Assembly (NCBI RefSeq): GCF_021730395.1
Contig: NC_069366.1
Location: 60,494,001 to 60,558,000, forward strand
DNA: 64,000 bases
Source: Mercenaria mercenaria
Taxonomy: Eukaryota > Mollusca > Bivalvia > Venerida > Veneridae
Direction of reading: 5' to 3'
Each line of letters starts with the position of its first letter. Position 1 is the first letter of the stretch. A program made the translations under genes and the position numbers. Below are positions 53,163 through 64,000 of the stretch, one piece after another. The notes under the pieces were generated by a model. That model was not told the DNA's origin. It worked only from the letters and a program-made list of their open reading frames with translations, and did not search any database.

Positions 53163-53437
53163 ATAAATTAGTTTGCCTGTTGACCACTCCTATCTTTTGT
53201 TTGTTGTTTATTATTCAAAGGTTACTTGAGTTAGATGGTAAATTATTTATGTTTGTCTGAATGGAATGAAAGAAAACATAAATGTATTTACTATCGTTCT
53301 CGTTTTAGTTCATTAATTTTCCTTATAAGGAAAGTAGGTTAAATTTACGTACCTGACCTGTGCTTATATAAGGCACAGAATAGGCGGGAATAGGTTATTC
53401 GAGGTTCAACGGGCAAACGGTTTTGTTCTATTGATTT
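53163..53437 (+). repeat. Split repeats B1 and A2 (adjacent)
   Basis: B1 (53163-53282) and A2 (53282-53437) abut. B1 begins ATAAATTAGTTTGCCTGTTG; A2 repeats A1, including GCTTATATAAGGCACAGAA. The A-run just before B1 (about 53048-53074) precedes them. Confidence 0.9.
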
Positions 53438-54114
53438 CCCTCCCGCCCACCCGTACGTTTAATTATCATTTTTGTTTTATCTCGCATTTGTTTAAAGAGA
53501 CTGAGTTTTCATAAATAACAATACTTTGTTAATAACATGAATTGAGTAAATATATTATTATTTTCCAAAGTATTTGATAAGTTCACGGGCTATGTTTATG
53601 TTCTCTCGTATACGGATTACCTAATAGTATTAATTCACTGTTTGTTTCATTCTTTGTCTAAAATTAGAATTCATTATTTGTTAAGTAAAAATAATGTTAA
53701 TTTTTACTAATTTGTGGTTTAATGGATTCGATGTATACATATACTGTATTTTGCTTTCTCTTTTGTAGATAAACGAATTTTTGTCGTTTACAAGTTGTGA
53801 GAGGATTTACGTTTATATTGGATAAGAGAGGATGGTTTCTGAGACATTTCTTTTATTTATTCTGTTTCTCAACTTATGTTAAGTGCATGGACACAATAAC
53901 ACAATCAGTGTTTTCCTGGATACAGAAGCCATCGGTTGGATGTGGTTAGTGAGTTAGAGTGGTATACTGGGACAGAACTTTGATACATCTTGTATCATGT
54001 TTTTTCCGTATAATTTATTTGTATAAGTGAATGGACACACTTACCACATTCTGTGGATTTTTTTTTTCACCCAATACCATTGTGTACGAGTGAATAATAT
54101 GTTTAATAATTGAA

Positions 54115-54234
54115 ATAAATTAGTTTGCCTGTTGACCACTCCTATCTTTTGTTTGTTGTTTATTATTCAAAGGTTACTTGAGTTAGATGGTAAATTATTT
54201 ATGTTTGTCTGAATGGAATGAAAGAAAACATAAA
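54115..54234 (+). repeat. Split direct repeat B2 (right end of the Ngaro-type element)
   Basis: Identical to B1 as far as I could read (ATAAATTAGTTTGCCTGTTG to GAAAGAAAACATAAA). The 677 bp between A2 and B2 hold no gene, only noncoding element sequence. Confidence 0.9.
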
Positions 54235-57200
54235 GATAATTTAGGTTGGTCAAATGTCACAGTAAAATAGATAGGAATTCGTATGATACTTGTCAAATAA
54301 AAATCAACATTTACTTGACTGGCGAAATAACTCAGGTGGCTAAGCTGTCTAGATATTAGAGTTATTATTTCTTCTATTCTATTACTTCTAGATCTATTAC
54401 TAGAAGTATATAGGCGGTTACCTTTTGTTACTAATGTTACAAAGGAACCCGTAGAGGAAAGTATATTTTACTTTTATAACTATATGTCTGCATGGTTCTG
54501 ATGTTACATTTTGTTACTAAGACACAGAACATTTATTACTGGAAACAAAAATACTAGGGTATGTAGCAACCACCAAATTTAGGCCATATATGAAGCTGTC
54601 GGTTTTCAAATGCAGTGCGAAAATAGTAGGACGAGTTCTAAACTCGCAAGAGGTCTATTTTTTAAGGAAAAGTTTTATGTAGCTCTGCTTTATGTTTGTT
54701 TTATTTCAGTTTGATTCTCAGTTTGTCTTTTTTTTCTTTTTATCTTATTACGTTTATTTCTTTTTTTTTTTATTATTTCTTTTTCTATTTTGTTTTTACT
54801 TGTTTTAATATCTATGAAATTTCAATCAGTAAAATTGATTTCATTTCCGGCTCGTCCGCTGTATCTGTTGCAGAGATGTCAGTTGTGTCCTTTTCAGAAT
54901 TTCAGAATAATGAAATCGCTCATCAGAAGCTTTTTTCAATGTTCGCCATTTCGAGCTATCGAATGGAATGTTAGTGTATAATGTCGGGGTACTGTACTTA
55001 CATTCCATCGGTAAAAATTGGACGTTCACAAAGAACCCGTGTATGCTGTATTACCGCATTATTATATAAAGCCAATTGAAAAAACCGGTATTGTATCTAT
55101 GCTGAAAAAAAGTAAAAAGTATACTTCAATCCAGTATCGAACTCCGGACCTCGGTTGTCATACCTAGCGGCCTAACCCATTGCGCTAATACAGTACTTCG
55201 TTCATCGAGTCTCAGTTTGAGATACTAATCCATATCGTCTATGCGTGATTTACCTAAACTGGTAAATAATAAGGTCGGCTGCGTTTGTTTACAAATATCA
55301 AATTATCCTTCGATTACTGTACATGTACCGATCATTCATTGTTATTAAACAAAACAGCAGAACCATTAATATATCTGATGTCTTCAGATAACAAACTTTC
55401 AAACCAAAGCCTTCATTGATTAACTGATATTATAGTGTGCCTAAATGTAAACTGGAAACTATACAAAATGTCGACCGTACTTATGTCTTAAAACTAAGAT
55501 TCTCACAACCTATGTGACAGGATATTGAGTGATCAAAGGTGGAAAACTTAAATGTTACCTCTGAAGATCATGTCAAGGTTAGAAAAGATTGGACATGTCA
55601 TTTGAACGAATTTGTGCGCTATCATCTTCGTAGGGCATGTTTTGAACCAATACAGACTGATAATGATTATCCTTAAAGAGAGACTATTTTAACTGCAGAA
55701 CTAAAGGTGTCATTTGCAAATAGAGATTTCTTTTCAGATTACAGAATACAATAGAACACCACTGACAGGCGTAATCAATAAGAATTCAACTTGCATACAA
55801 TGTTCACATAAATTAGGAATTCTTTGGGTTTTTAAATGTAACCTCTAAAAAGTCCGTAACACACAATAAACCAGGCTTATAGCTATGTTTTGGAACCATT
55901 GGTGATTATAGTAACAAAGCATAACAAATGATTAGTACATTTAATTTTGTTTAAAGAGAAGTATGACACTTCAAAACTTTATAATTTACAAATATCAAGC
56001 ATTATGAAAAACGATAACATAACTATCAAGTATTAATTAAACCTGTCCAATGATAATAATAAATATATACAATAAAATATTGTAACGTTTAAAAACGTTC
56101 ATATGGTCAATTTATATCTGTTACTTATAATTCTCTCAGAAATTCTCTCCTGAATGTTAAGGATTTATCTTCGTAAAGAACTGACACCTTTTGGTTCCCT
56201 TATGGCCACGAACCTCAAAGACCAAGGTCATTGGGGTAAGATTTTGTGATAGCGTTGGTTAAACATTTATGACACGCTTCTCAATTCTGTTTCTTAGAAC
56301 CAGTATCCCTTATATACTTCCTCCAAGAAAGAAATCGCTCCTCACACTAACTTATATCTTATATTCTTTCTTAGATCCCCTCATACCGCCACCCCCTCTC
56401 CCCATTTTCATCCCTATCACCGCTCTCACCCACCCCTCTCTTATAAAAGCACATTTCTTACATTTGCTCATTTCTCGTATTTCATATGGTTTCTTAGCTT
56501 ATCCATTGCCCTGCCCCGGCCCATCCACTTTCCTAAGTATTAATTTACATTTCTCACACTTTTATCTCATATGACTCCTCAATATCTGCCGTACCCAGCC
56601 CCCATACACACACACCCCGCCCCGCCACACACACACAATTTTCCATTAGTTAATATTTTTCAAAGTAACCTATATCTTATATTGTTGTATTGTTTCATTT
56701 ATTTCAACAAGTCTGTTTTCTTTAATTATAACGTAACTATGTAGTTTATCAAGCTTATTCTTAAATACAGGGATATTGAAGTTTGTTCAACAAATGTTAG
56801 CCCCTAAATGTCGAAAATTAACTCTATAAAGCTATCAACGAGCTTTTAAGATTTGTTGATTAGTTGCTGGTATTTCTTTTATTCGGAAAAGCTTGATTAT
56901 ATCATTCTAATATGATCATTTGCTCCTACGTCATGCAAATATTGTAATTTTTGCGCATTCAACAAAAAAAAAAAAAAAACACATTCATTAATCGTACATC
57001 ATTTAGATGTAAAAATAACATCCCAACGATCTCATATTTACATGTCTTGAAAATCGACTGAACAAAAGACTTGCTACTTTATCAAGTAGCAAATCTTGAA
57101 TGACTGAATGCCGCGATATTCTGCGTAGAAAATGAAAATTAAATAAAGCAAAAGAAATCAAGTACCGAAAATGATAATAAGCCTTTTATTACGACCTTAA

Positions 57201-57685
57201 AACTATAGATTTCGTTGTTTTTGACTGTTTTGCTTGTAGATGCTAGCAACAAGGCATGCAAGCACAATACTGACAGTGGTAGATTTTCTACACAGGGTAG
57301 AATTCGTCTTGAAGCACTTGTACATCATAATATCATAACATATTTTAAGAACAATGGAAATGTATCTCTTTTTTATTACAGAATTTTTAACTGTTTGCTG
57401 TATGTTTTAATCATTATCTTAATTAATTTACGATTTCAATAATGAGGGAAAACTCACAGGACAATATTATTATTGTCACATTGTATGAACGACAGTTCTA
57501 TGCTAAAACCTCAGGCGTTTTACACTTAAAAGAATATTTCTCGTTGTATTTAAATAGTTTCAGTAATATCCTAGCGCCACATCGTTTGTTCTAGGTGATT
57601 ACATGTTGCTCGATCGGCATCACATGCAATTAATGTCATAGAAGTTGAAACACATGGCTTTGTTCTCATATTTCAGATAGTCACT
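54235..57685. other. Noncoding DNA
   Basis: AT-rich with a T-rich low-complexity patch (54725-54800), a C/T-rich patch (56370-56640) and a tRNA-like stretch at 55130-55197. No gene recognised. A 75-codon frame at 57215-57442 begins after a splice-acceptor-like TTTTGCTTGTAG but has no known motif. Confidence 0.45.
55130..55197 (-). repeat. tRNA-like sequence
   Basis: Minus strand: TTAGCGCAATGGGTTAGGCC (A-box-like) and GGTCCGGAGTTCGATAC (B-box-like) at normal spacing. The acceptor stem does not form. Probable SINE head or tRNA relic. Confidence 0.55.
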
Positions 57686-57689
57686 GTTT

Positions 57690-57992
57690 ACACCGCCTCG
57701 GTAACTTAATTGTAGAGCGTCCGCTTTGCGTACGGGAGGTCGTGGGTTCGTTCCCTGGCCGCATAATACCAAAATCATAAAAAATGGTACCAGTAGCTTC
57801 CTTGCCTGGTGCTCAGCATTAAAGAATAGAGGATAGCCTAATGTCAGTATAATGTGACTGGCTAGGGTGTCACGTTTCTACGGCGTGATATTCCAGTGAA
57901 GCAGTACTATAAAATTGGGTATTGTGCTCACTACCATTGTTTTTATGACTGATAAATTGTGGAAAAGACGTTAAACCCGAATACACACAACA
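57690..57992 (+). mobile_element. tRNA-derived SINE, full length
   Basis: Head: GCCTCGGTAACTTAATTGTA, GAGCGTCCGC, and B box GGGTTCGTTCCC. Body: GGTACCAGTAGCTTCCTTGC, CTGGTGCTCAGCATTAA. Tail: AGTACTATAAAATTGGGTAT, TGTGCTCACTACCAT and GAAAAGACGTTAAACCC, the conserved 3' domain of MetaSINE-type elements, followed by a short A/C-rich end. A different family from the SINE at 34787. Confidence 0.8.
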
Positions 57993-57994
57993 CA

Positions 57995-60040
57995 GACAGA
58001 CACTGTATACTGTACTGTAGTGTATATTTTACAGGTATATGCCTCCACTGAAACAACTTATGCATAACATTTTTCTAATTGATATTTCGTTCTGTAATGT
58101 TATCAGTACCAAAATCATTTATATATAATATTTGCAATTAAATATGTCAAGGTCGAGACACAATTATTTCTTTTACTACCGAAGTAAATAAATCTTTTCC
58201 ATGAACATTTATATACCAGATTAACCTATGACATGTTCTTCCAGCAACAAAAAGGAAAACGGCTTTCAAGGAAAGGCCACATACAATTAATTCGACCTTC
58301 TCAAGCAGAGCACCAAGTCAAACGGACCACAAATACTGCTACAGAGCAACCGTTACCGCCTTAAAACGGTCTGCAGTTAAAAGAAGTCCATTCTCACTCG
58401 TGTCTGTGGAAAAATCTAAAACACTAATTACAAGAATAAATAGTCTAACATTTTAAGTTTTGTCCAACTAACAACAGCATATATTGCCAAGTTGTGTAAG
58501 GAAGGCAGCCACAATTGTATAGTATATGCATGCATACAACCCCAAAATTAAAATTCAAAATATTTTTAAAAAACGTCGTACTAGCAAAACAACAAGTAAG
58601 GTATTGTTCTACTACTGGTTTTCTGTGGCATAAATGTTTGTTTTGAATATCAGAAAAAGATAGATTTCTGGCAAGTACTGGAAAGCTACGTTTAGCTTTT
58701 TACTATCTTTTTCAAAAAAGTTGGGGTGTCAAATTCAGAACATGTGTGTCAAAATACAGAACACAGAATTTCTAATCCTATTTCTAAAACAGTCTCGTCG
58801 GCCTCGTAGTTATAGTGGTTGAACACCACACATGTGTAGCTCAAAGACAGAAACAAAAAAAAACATCCAGGGTATTTGAACCACAATATCACTGCAGATA
58901 GGTAGGGTACTTGATAACATCAATATTTGCTCGTAATTTATTAACAATTTTGGCAATTATTCATAAAATGCTTCTTGCACTGCTTTAGTATGTTATACAT
59001 GCACGTGAATAAAGAAATGATGCTAATATCTGGTTTAATTGATTTTATTTTAGATAAATGTTTAATACTTTGCTTGATTAAAATCTAAAGGAATCAGCTG
59101 ATTTTGGCTTAGATTTCTTTTAAGGATTTTTTTCCTGTATTCGCAATTTGCGTAAGTTACCAAAGATTATAAGTCATCAATAAAACTTTATGTTGGAAAT
59201 CTTTTAAGGTAATATTATTTCTAGTAATGTAACCGGCCTACTTGGTTGAGTTCAACGCTTCCAGCGGCTCTCCTTATAGAGTAATCTAAGCAATCAAAAC
59301 CATAAATATTGAAAACACATTTATTAAGATGCTTTCAAAATATTTATATTTTGTGAAATAACATAGGACAGAATATCCAGGCAAACAATATAAAATATCT
59401 ACAAAGTAATAAAAGGACCTCTGTCACTTTTAATATGAGTTGGCCAATAAATGAATTGTCAAGAAATTCTGCCAAATATATCGTTACATGCTTCCAGTTT
59501 TATCAAAAATCTAAATTCTTGAATGGTTTGTATAAAATGTTAATATACCAACAACGTTTTTGCTGTCATATCGTAATGAAACATGAATATTATAACGGGG
59601 TAATAAAACTTATCATCTTGAATGCACTGTGTAAATATATATATTCTATTCTTTATACGTTATCGATTGCTATTGTTATAGTAGTTTGTGACACATCTTG
59701 AAAGATTTTGCTTTTATGACACATCTTTTTGATAAGTCCTCATCATAAGCAAGTCCATGGTGTTTCGAAATAATGTATAAAAAGAATTACTTTAGTACCT
59801 GAATAAAACCGTTTTATAATTTAAGAAAAAATATCAACAATGTCATGCAAGGACGACGTAGAAACATACATTAAAGGCAACATAAAATTTGAAAATTAAC
59901 ACTTTTCCAACAGTAACATGATACTATCCACTAATCTTTATGATTCGTATAGACAATATGTCAGTTTTTAAAATGATCCAAAACTACTATATTTATTTCA
60001 TACATTTTAAACCTAAGCCCGATTTTATACCAAACCTTTC
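57995..60040. other. Noncoding DNA, possibly 3' flank of the Ubl-TerD gene
   Basis: No gene identified. Around 58240-58457 two frames stay open on + after an acceptor-like sequence, but I cannot tell coding from chance. Confidence 0.4.
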
Positions 60041-60043
60041 CCT

Positions 60044-60049
60044 TTTATT
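60044..60049 (-). promoter_or_regulatory. Possible polyadenylation signal of the Ubl-TerD gene
   Basis: AATAAA on the minus strand, about 210 bp downstream of the stop codon. Another AATAAA lies near 59992. Position only; weak evidence in AT-rich DNA. Confidence 0.3.
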
Positions 60050-60259
60050 GGCATTTATATCACATCGACATAATTTAGGTCAAAAGGGACTGGGTGTAGA
60101 AGAACATAAAAGCTAGTTGCTCCTCCTGGCATTACTTAAAACACAGGTATAACAGTAAAAAAAAGCCTTTATATGATAGTTGCTCTAAAAATGTCAGATA
60201 TTATACGAGAGTATGGCTTATTTTATGTACAACCTATTTTCCATATCAGGTCAACGAGT

Positions 60260-62687
60260 TTATTCTTCTGATATCATTTCTGCAATTCTTTTACGCAATG
60301 GGTTGTACATTTTTGTATTTCCGTTAACGCAACCACTCGCATCACATTCAAATATTTGCCAGCCTTTGTTCACCTTGACAACAGAGCACATAATTACATC
60401 CTGGCTGCGCAAGGCATGACTGAAGGTTGTGCCGCAAAGATTTGTCTCTGGCTGTGAAGCCTCATAAAACTGAAGCCTAGGATTCGAGAAGCTAGCCAGT
60501 GTCGGTGCCCTCCAAGAACTCAATGTGAAGTACAAATGCGTCATTTTGCTGGGAACTTTCTTTAAATAAACGTGAATTGATTGATGCCCTACTCGGCCAC
60601 CTGAAGTTGTAACATTCTTTGCTGCGTGTTTTATCGAACCTAAAGTGAACAAAAATTAATTTCTGTTGTAACAGAAAATAAATCATTCATAAAAAACAAT
60701 AACACATTGGGGACATTGTATTAAAACATAGGATATATTATTTTCTAAGTTGATCAAGTATGTATAGTGAATCAAATATATTAAGACAATTATGTCCAAG
60801 CAATATATTATATAAGCAATATATTTCCCGTAAAACGTAATTACTTACTTGATAAGACACCAACAGACCGTCATAGATTAAATCACACAACCGTTATTAT
60901 ACTAAGGCATTTTGAACAAAATATGCTTGAAAACCATGATTTCAAAAGGGACGGGGCTTAAATTTCAAACGTTATTACCTTTCAAATAATATTCGTTTCC
61001 TGCATGGTTCCAGTCAATGACTTGAACAAATTCAGTGCCATCGAACACCAAACAAGATGCATCAAGAAAGTCCACCTTTGATTTCGGGAACTCCCAAGAC
61101 AAGTCAAAAACCACGTGGTCAAGGTCCTCTGGGATACAATATAATGGTACTATCACATTCAAAGAATCATTTTGCGATATTCTATAGTCTGTCAACGTAT
61201 ATGGCTGTCCGGAGGCTTTGTTTACCTACAAAATAGCAATATGCTTACGATATATCATTTTACCAGATTTAGACATCGCTTTTTTTCATGATAAACACGT
61301 TCAAAGGCGCTCTTTATACAAGGGCTGTCCCACAGTTGAGTTATTAAGACTTTATGACAACAGTTATTAAGGATATGTTAAACATGAATGTTATCGGTAT
61401 ACAATATACCTGTGACTTTTTAATTTTATTGGATTTTTACTATCAAGTATAAGCACAACATTACATTACATTACATTGCTAGGATAACTGGCTAATTTAA
61501 GCCAGCAACATGCATATCATAAACAAGTCTGCATTACTCACATATCTAATTTGTTTAGCAGTATTTAAGGCAAATGATTTATGTATTCTTATCTCTTCTC
61601 CAATTTAAGATATGAGAAATTAAGGCAATAGCTACCTGTTCTGTTACTTCATTGCACTAAATATTAACTTCATTTCACTAAAAATTATGTTAAGTTTGAA
61701 AAAGATGAAGGTTGGATTTTGTTCGCCTAGGTCATCTTTTAAAATGACAAAATTAATTACCTCATCGCATAGGCCTCTATAGACTCTTACAAACATGGTA
61801 ATTCAGGCTCTGATTTAACGGGGAGAGGTGCCTCAAATCCATAGTGCAGTGAAAACTAAGTTCGGTTGATAAATTTAAGAAATGCTCTTACATATATTTA
61901 TACAGATGCTCCGAAAAATAGTACACAGCCCGATATATATTTCCCAGAAACGTTAAGTTTTTTTTTGTTTTCAAATAAATAGCATCAACGTTGTTTTCCC
62001 AATCATTTTTACTTGTATTTTATTGTGCACATTTATCTTGCATAATTTCTCAATTTCATAAACCACATAAACAGGAATTTCCTTCTCTCATACCTAACCC
62101 TGAACCCCATTCCTCTCTCCCCGACATCCATCTCCGGAAATAATCTCACGCTTCCTTTAACGAGTCTGTATTTATTCGTTGTGTATGTTATAAATGTTCG
62201 AATGAATGTAGGAATGTTCATATGTTACATAAATTATGATCTTTCTGGGGAGAAGTTGTTCCCACGCCCCATTGTGTCCGTCAGTTTTGCTCTGGTTATG
62301 GCTTGTTTAAAAGTACTTTAAGTAGTTAATTAGTATCTTTATATTTTTCTTTACCTTTAAATGTTTTTCTTCAAAGAGAATTTTCTGCTGATTTTCTTCT
62401 ATTCCAAGCTCTCTTTGAACTGCTTGCTTGACCTGTTGTATTGTCATTCTAGGATTGTAATCAATCCAACATGTATCGCCTGTTACTGAAGACACCGTAA
62501 TGGCATTCCCTTTTGAGGCGAGCAAGGCTTTCCTGTTGGCCTCATACACCTCTGCGTAGTTAATAAACATACTATCCAGTATGGCTTGAAATATCTTGAC
62601 TCGCATCTGAGAACTACTGTCATCCACTTTAACATTGCATCCAGTTTGAGGGCATTTGCTCCGTTTTGACACATGACTGACGACGCA
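60260..62687 (-). CDS. Ubiquitin-like plus TerD domain protein, last three exons (5' end outside window)
   Basis: A host gene on the minus strand. Exons 62687-62355, 61225-60979 and 60639-60260 have consensus ends (CTAACAG/TGC, AAG/GTAAAG, TTTGTAG/GTA, AAAG/GTAATA, CACTTTAG/GTT) and join in phase to 319 residues plus stop. Residues 1-60: Cys-containing segment (KCPQTGCNVKVDDSSSQ) and helices. Residues ~63-139: ubiquitin-like fold, with TIQQVKQAVQRELGIEENQQ and TLTDYRISQNDSLNVIVPL aligning with ubiquitin's helix and last strands; no GlyGly end, so probably a docking module. Residues ~146-315: TerD-like domain, with FDLSWEFPKSKVDFLDAS (acidic, calcium-site-like), HLYFTLSSWRAPTL and SFSNPRLQFYEA. 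Bacterial TerD proteins bind calcium and act in stress and tellurite response; the animal role is unknown to me. No transmembrane segment seen. The splice fit and uninterrupted frame indicate a working gene. Confidence 0.85.
60640..60978 (-). other. Intron of the Ubl-TerD gene, inside the TerD domain
   Basis: Starts GTAATA (minus) and ends CACTTTAG; 339 bp, AT-rich, no repeat recognised. It splits a glycine codon (phase 1). Confidence 0.75.
61226..62354 (-). other. Intron of the Ubl-TerD gene, inside the ubiquitin-like domain
   Basis: Starts GTAAAGAAAA and ends TTGCTATTTTGTAG; 1,129 bp, phase 0. A (TTACA)n run near 61460 is the only repeat noted; the C-rich 62085-62130 patch is not coding in any convincing way. 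Confidence 0.75.
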
Positions 62688-64000
62688 CTGTTAGAATAAA
62701 GATGCGACAAATTTAAGAACGCTTAAAATATTTCCAAGTACTTACAAGAAACACACGAATTTTCAGTGCTTTTATCTTACACTTTTGCCTGTTGCCTACC
62801 ACTAAACAAGTAAACTGTAGTGATTTTACCAAACATGAACACAGTTTCAAATTATTTCTACTCAGATTAACTTTGACAACATTCATTGAGTTACAACATA
62901 TTGACAATATAACTTGATATACGGAAATCTGAAAAAGAGCTACAGCAGTTTCCTAACTTTAAAATTCTGCAAAATACTGACATAAATCTGGCCCAGTCTA
63001 GTGTGCTAAATGAGTCTAATTATACACATATACATAATGTTTTAACTTTTTATTATGATCTCTATTATTAATGAGTTCTGAAAAACTAATTAGAATGTAG
63101 TGAAAAACGTTGCCTTAAGTATTTAACATAATCGTGCATATTTAAAGTCGAACGGAAGTAATAATATATATAATAGAGAGATTGAGATTTCAACCTTTGC
63201 CTTCCCCTTCAACGTCTGTCATATATATTTGGGGTAAAACGTCACCGATATGCGTGTATTGTATTTATATCAGACGTTGCTACTAAAGTTTTCCATGTAA
63301 TATCAAGTAAGCTTAAGACTTCTCATTATTACTATGTGAAATAAAAGCTTTGTTTCAGGATTTCTGCTTATTAAGTTATTAGATTATCCATATGTATAAT
63401 TAGACTAAATTTAATGCGAAACACTATCAATAAGTATTAGAATAATGAAGTTTTGTATGGCTAATAATTTTAACTAAATACATTGAAATGAACCTGGAAG
63501 TATGAAGTTATCAACTGATTTTGAGAAGCATTGATATTTTGTTCAAACTTTAACTTCTACGGCATAATTGTGTCCCCAGGCGGTATCGATTATACTAGAT
63601 GGGCCTTTTTGTCGTATGAAGTGAAGTGATATCACGAAAGTCAAAACTTAAGTCTTTTTTCATCTACTCTGTCCATACTCGGCATCAAAGACTGAAATCT
63701 GAATGGAGGCACATGGCAGGGCAGTCATTTTACTTGAAAAATAAATAATTACGCGCGATTATCATTTGATGGAACATTTTATTTTCACTTCCAGAAAAAA
63801 ACAATCCGTTTCTGTCTGACACTTTATATGACAGTTGCGTTTTATTTATTAACATAATATGGTACTTGTAAGACGGAAAATTCTTCTGAAGTATCAGACA
63901 ATATCAGATCTATGATATCGTGATGTGAGAAGTTTCCTGTTAGCCGTATTGGATAACTCCATTCTTTATATGCACGGACCCAGAGCCTGGCAGAGGGGCA
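62688..64000. other. Probable intron of the Ubl-TerD gene, running off the window
   Basis: The exon at 62687 begins after CTAACAG, so upstream exons should exist. I could not find one in these 1.3 kb; they probably lie beyond 64,000. Confidence 0.45.

Larger units (their letters stand above)
48091..54234 (+). mobile_element. Ngaro/PAT-type tyrosine-recombinase retrotransposon, looks nearly whole
   Basis: Split direct repeats in the PAT/Ngaro layout: A1 48091-48246 and A2 53282-53437 (156 bp each, one visible difference); B1 53163-53282 and B2 54115-54234 (120 bp each, no difference seen). Order: A1 - gag region - RT/RNase H - tyrosine recombinase - B1A2 - 677 bp - B2. The recombinase replaces the integrase of LTR elements, so no target duplication is expected and none is evident. 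The element looks whole apart from about one break in the first gag part. The near-identity of its repeats points to a recent insertion. Confidence 0.9.

Noticed and set aside
56269-56574. 101-codon Pro/Leu-rich frame
   Set aside because: Derived from a C/T-rich low-complexity tract.
57215-57442. Possible exon after an acceptor-like TTGCTTGTAG
   Set aside because: Contains no known motif, no clear donor, and ends in AT-rich hydrophobic codons typical of noncoding DNA.
58240-58457. Possible terminal exon on +, about 72 codons
   Set aside because: Two different frames are open over the same stretch and no domain is recognisable; kept only as a note for RNA-seq checking.
58795-58870. tRNA-like 'GGCCTCGTAGTTATAGTGGTT'-type head
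   Set aside because: Only an A-box-like part is present; no B box follows at the right distance.
62713-62907. Upstream exon of the Ubl-TerD gene
   Set aside because: No matching splice donor and no sequence pattern continuing the protein; it looks like a chance frame in the intron.

Overview
The window looks like nuclear DNA of a bivalve mollusc. It is AT-rich and intron-bearing, and it is crowded with repeat families I recognise from bivalve genomes: tRNA-derived SINEs with a 'GTTAAACCC'-type tail, a 145-bp 'gacctagtttttga' tandem family, and the 'aagtgtgaccttgacctt' family. Only one clear host gene is present. Most of the rest is mobile DNA, minisatellites and diverged noncoding sequence. 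The species cannot be named from the sequence alone.

Layout from left to right. Positions 1-870 hold a 54-bp minisatellite that runs off the left edge. Positions 2370-9450 hold a 57-bp minisatellite split by a 4,976-bp DNA transposon (3001-7976) with ~85-bp inverted ends and an AT target duplication. The transposon carries a SWIM/YqaJ nuclease gene on + and a three-exon THAP-DDE transposase gene on -, which is the gene pair of ISL2EU (IS4EU) elements. The transposase reads open across correctly phased splice sites; the nuclease gene has two frame shifts. Positions 10.2-14.9 kb hold a 61-bp minisatellite between ~285-bp direct repeats. It shares a ~17-bp module with the 57-bp array. Positions 15-24 kb contain interspersed repeats and no gene.

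Positions 25.2-29.0 kb hold a broken piece of a Polinton/adintovirus-like element. All its parts are on -: an unknown protein, an integrase region with a chromodomain, a membrane plus PC4-like protein, a penton-like protein, a 70-aa protein, a basic pX/Mu-like protein and the N-terminal part of the major capsid protein. A 28-bp tandem array with CACGTG palindromes lies at its 5' side. A small retroelement gag relic and a 48-bp minisatellite follow. Positions 30-42 kb are mainly noncoding, with a full SINE (34.79-35.09 kb), a strongly A-poor tract and a 248-bp duplication. Positions 42.17-43.99 kb hold an unusual inverted-repeat element built from a 20-bp unit that carries two dyads.

Positions 48,091-54,234 hold a nearly whole Ngaro/PAT-type tyrosine-recombinase retrotransposon with split direct repeats (A1 - genes - B1A2 - B2), whose near-identity implies a recent insertion. 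Its RT-recombinase gap contains seven copies of a hairpin motif. The right end (60,260-62,687, -) holds the last three exons of a host gene joining a ubiquitin-like domain to a TerD domain; its 5' part lies beyond the window.

The observations I think most worth following are the Ubl-TerD gene, the double-dyad element at 42-44 kb, the clean ISL2EU insertion into a minisatellite, the module shared by two minisatellite families, and the hairpin cluster in the Ngaro-type element.
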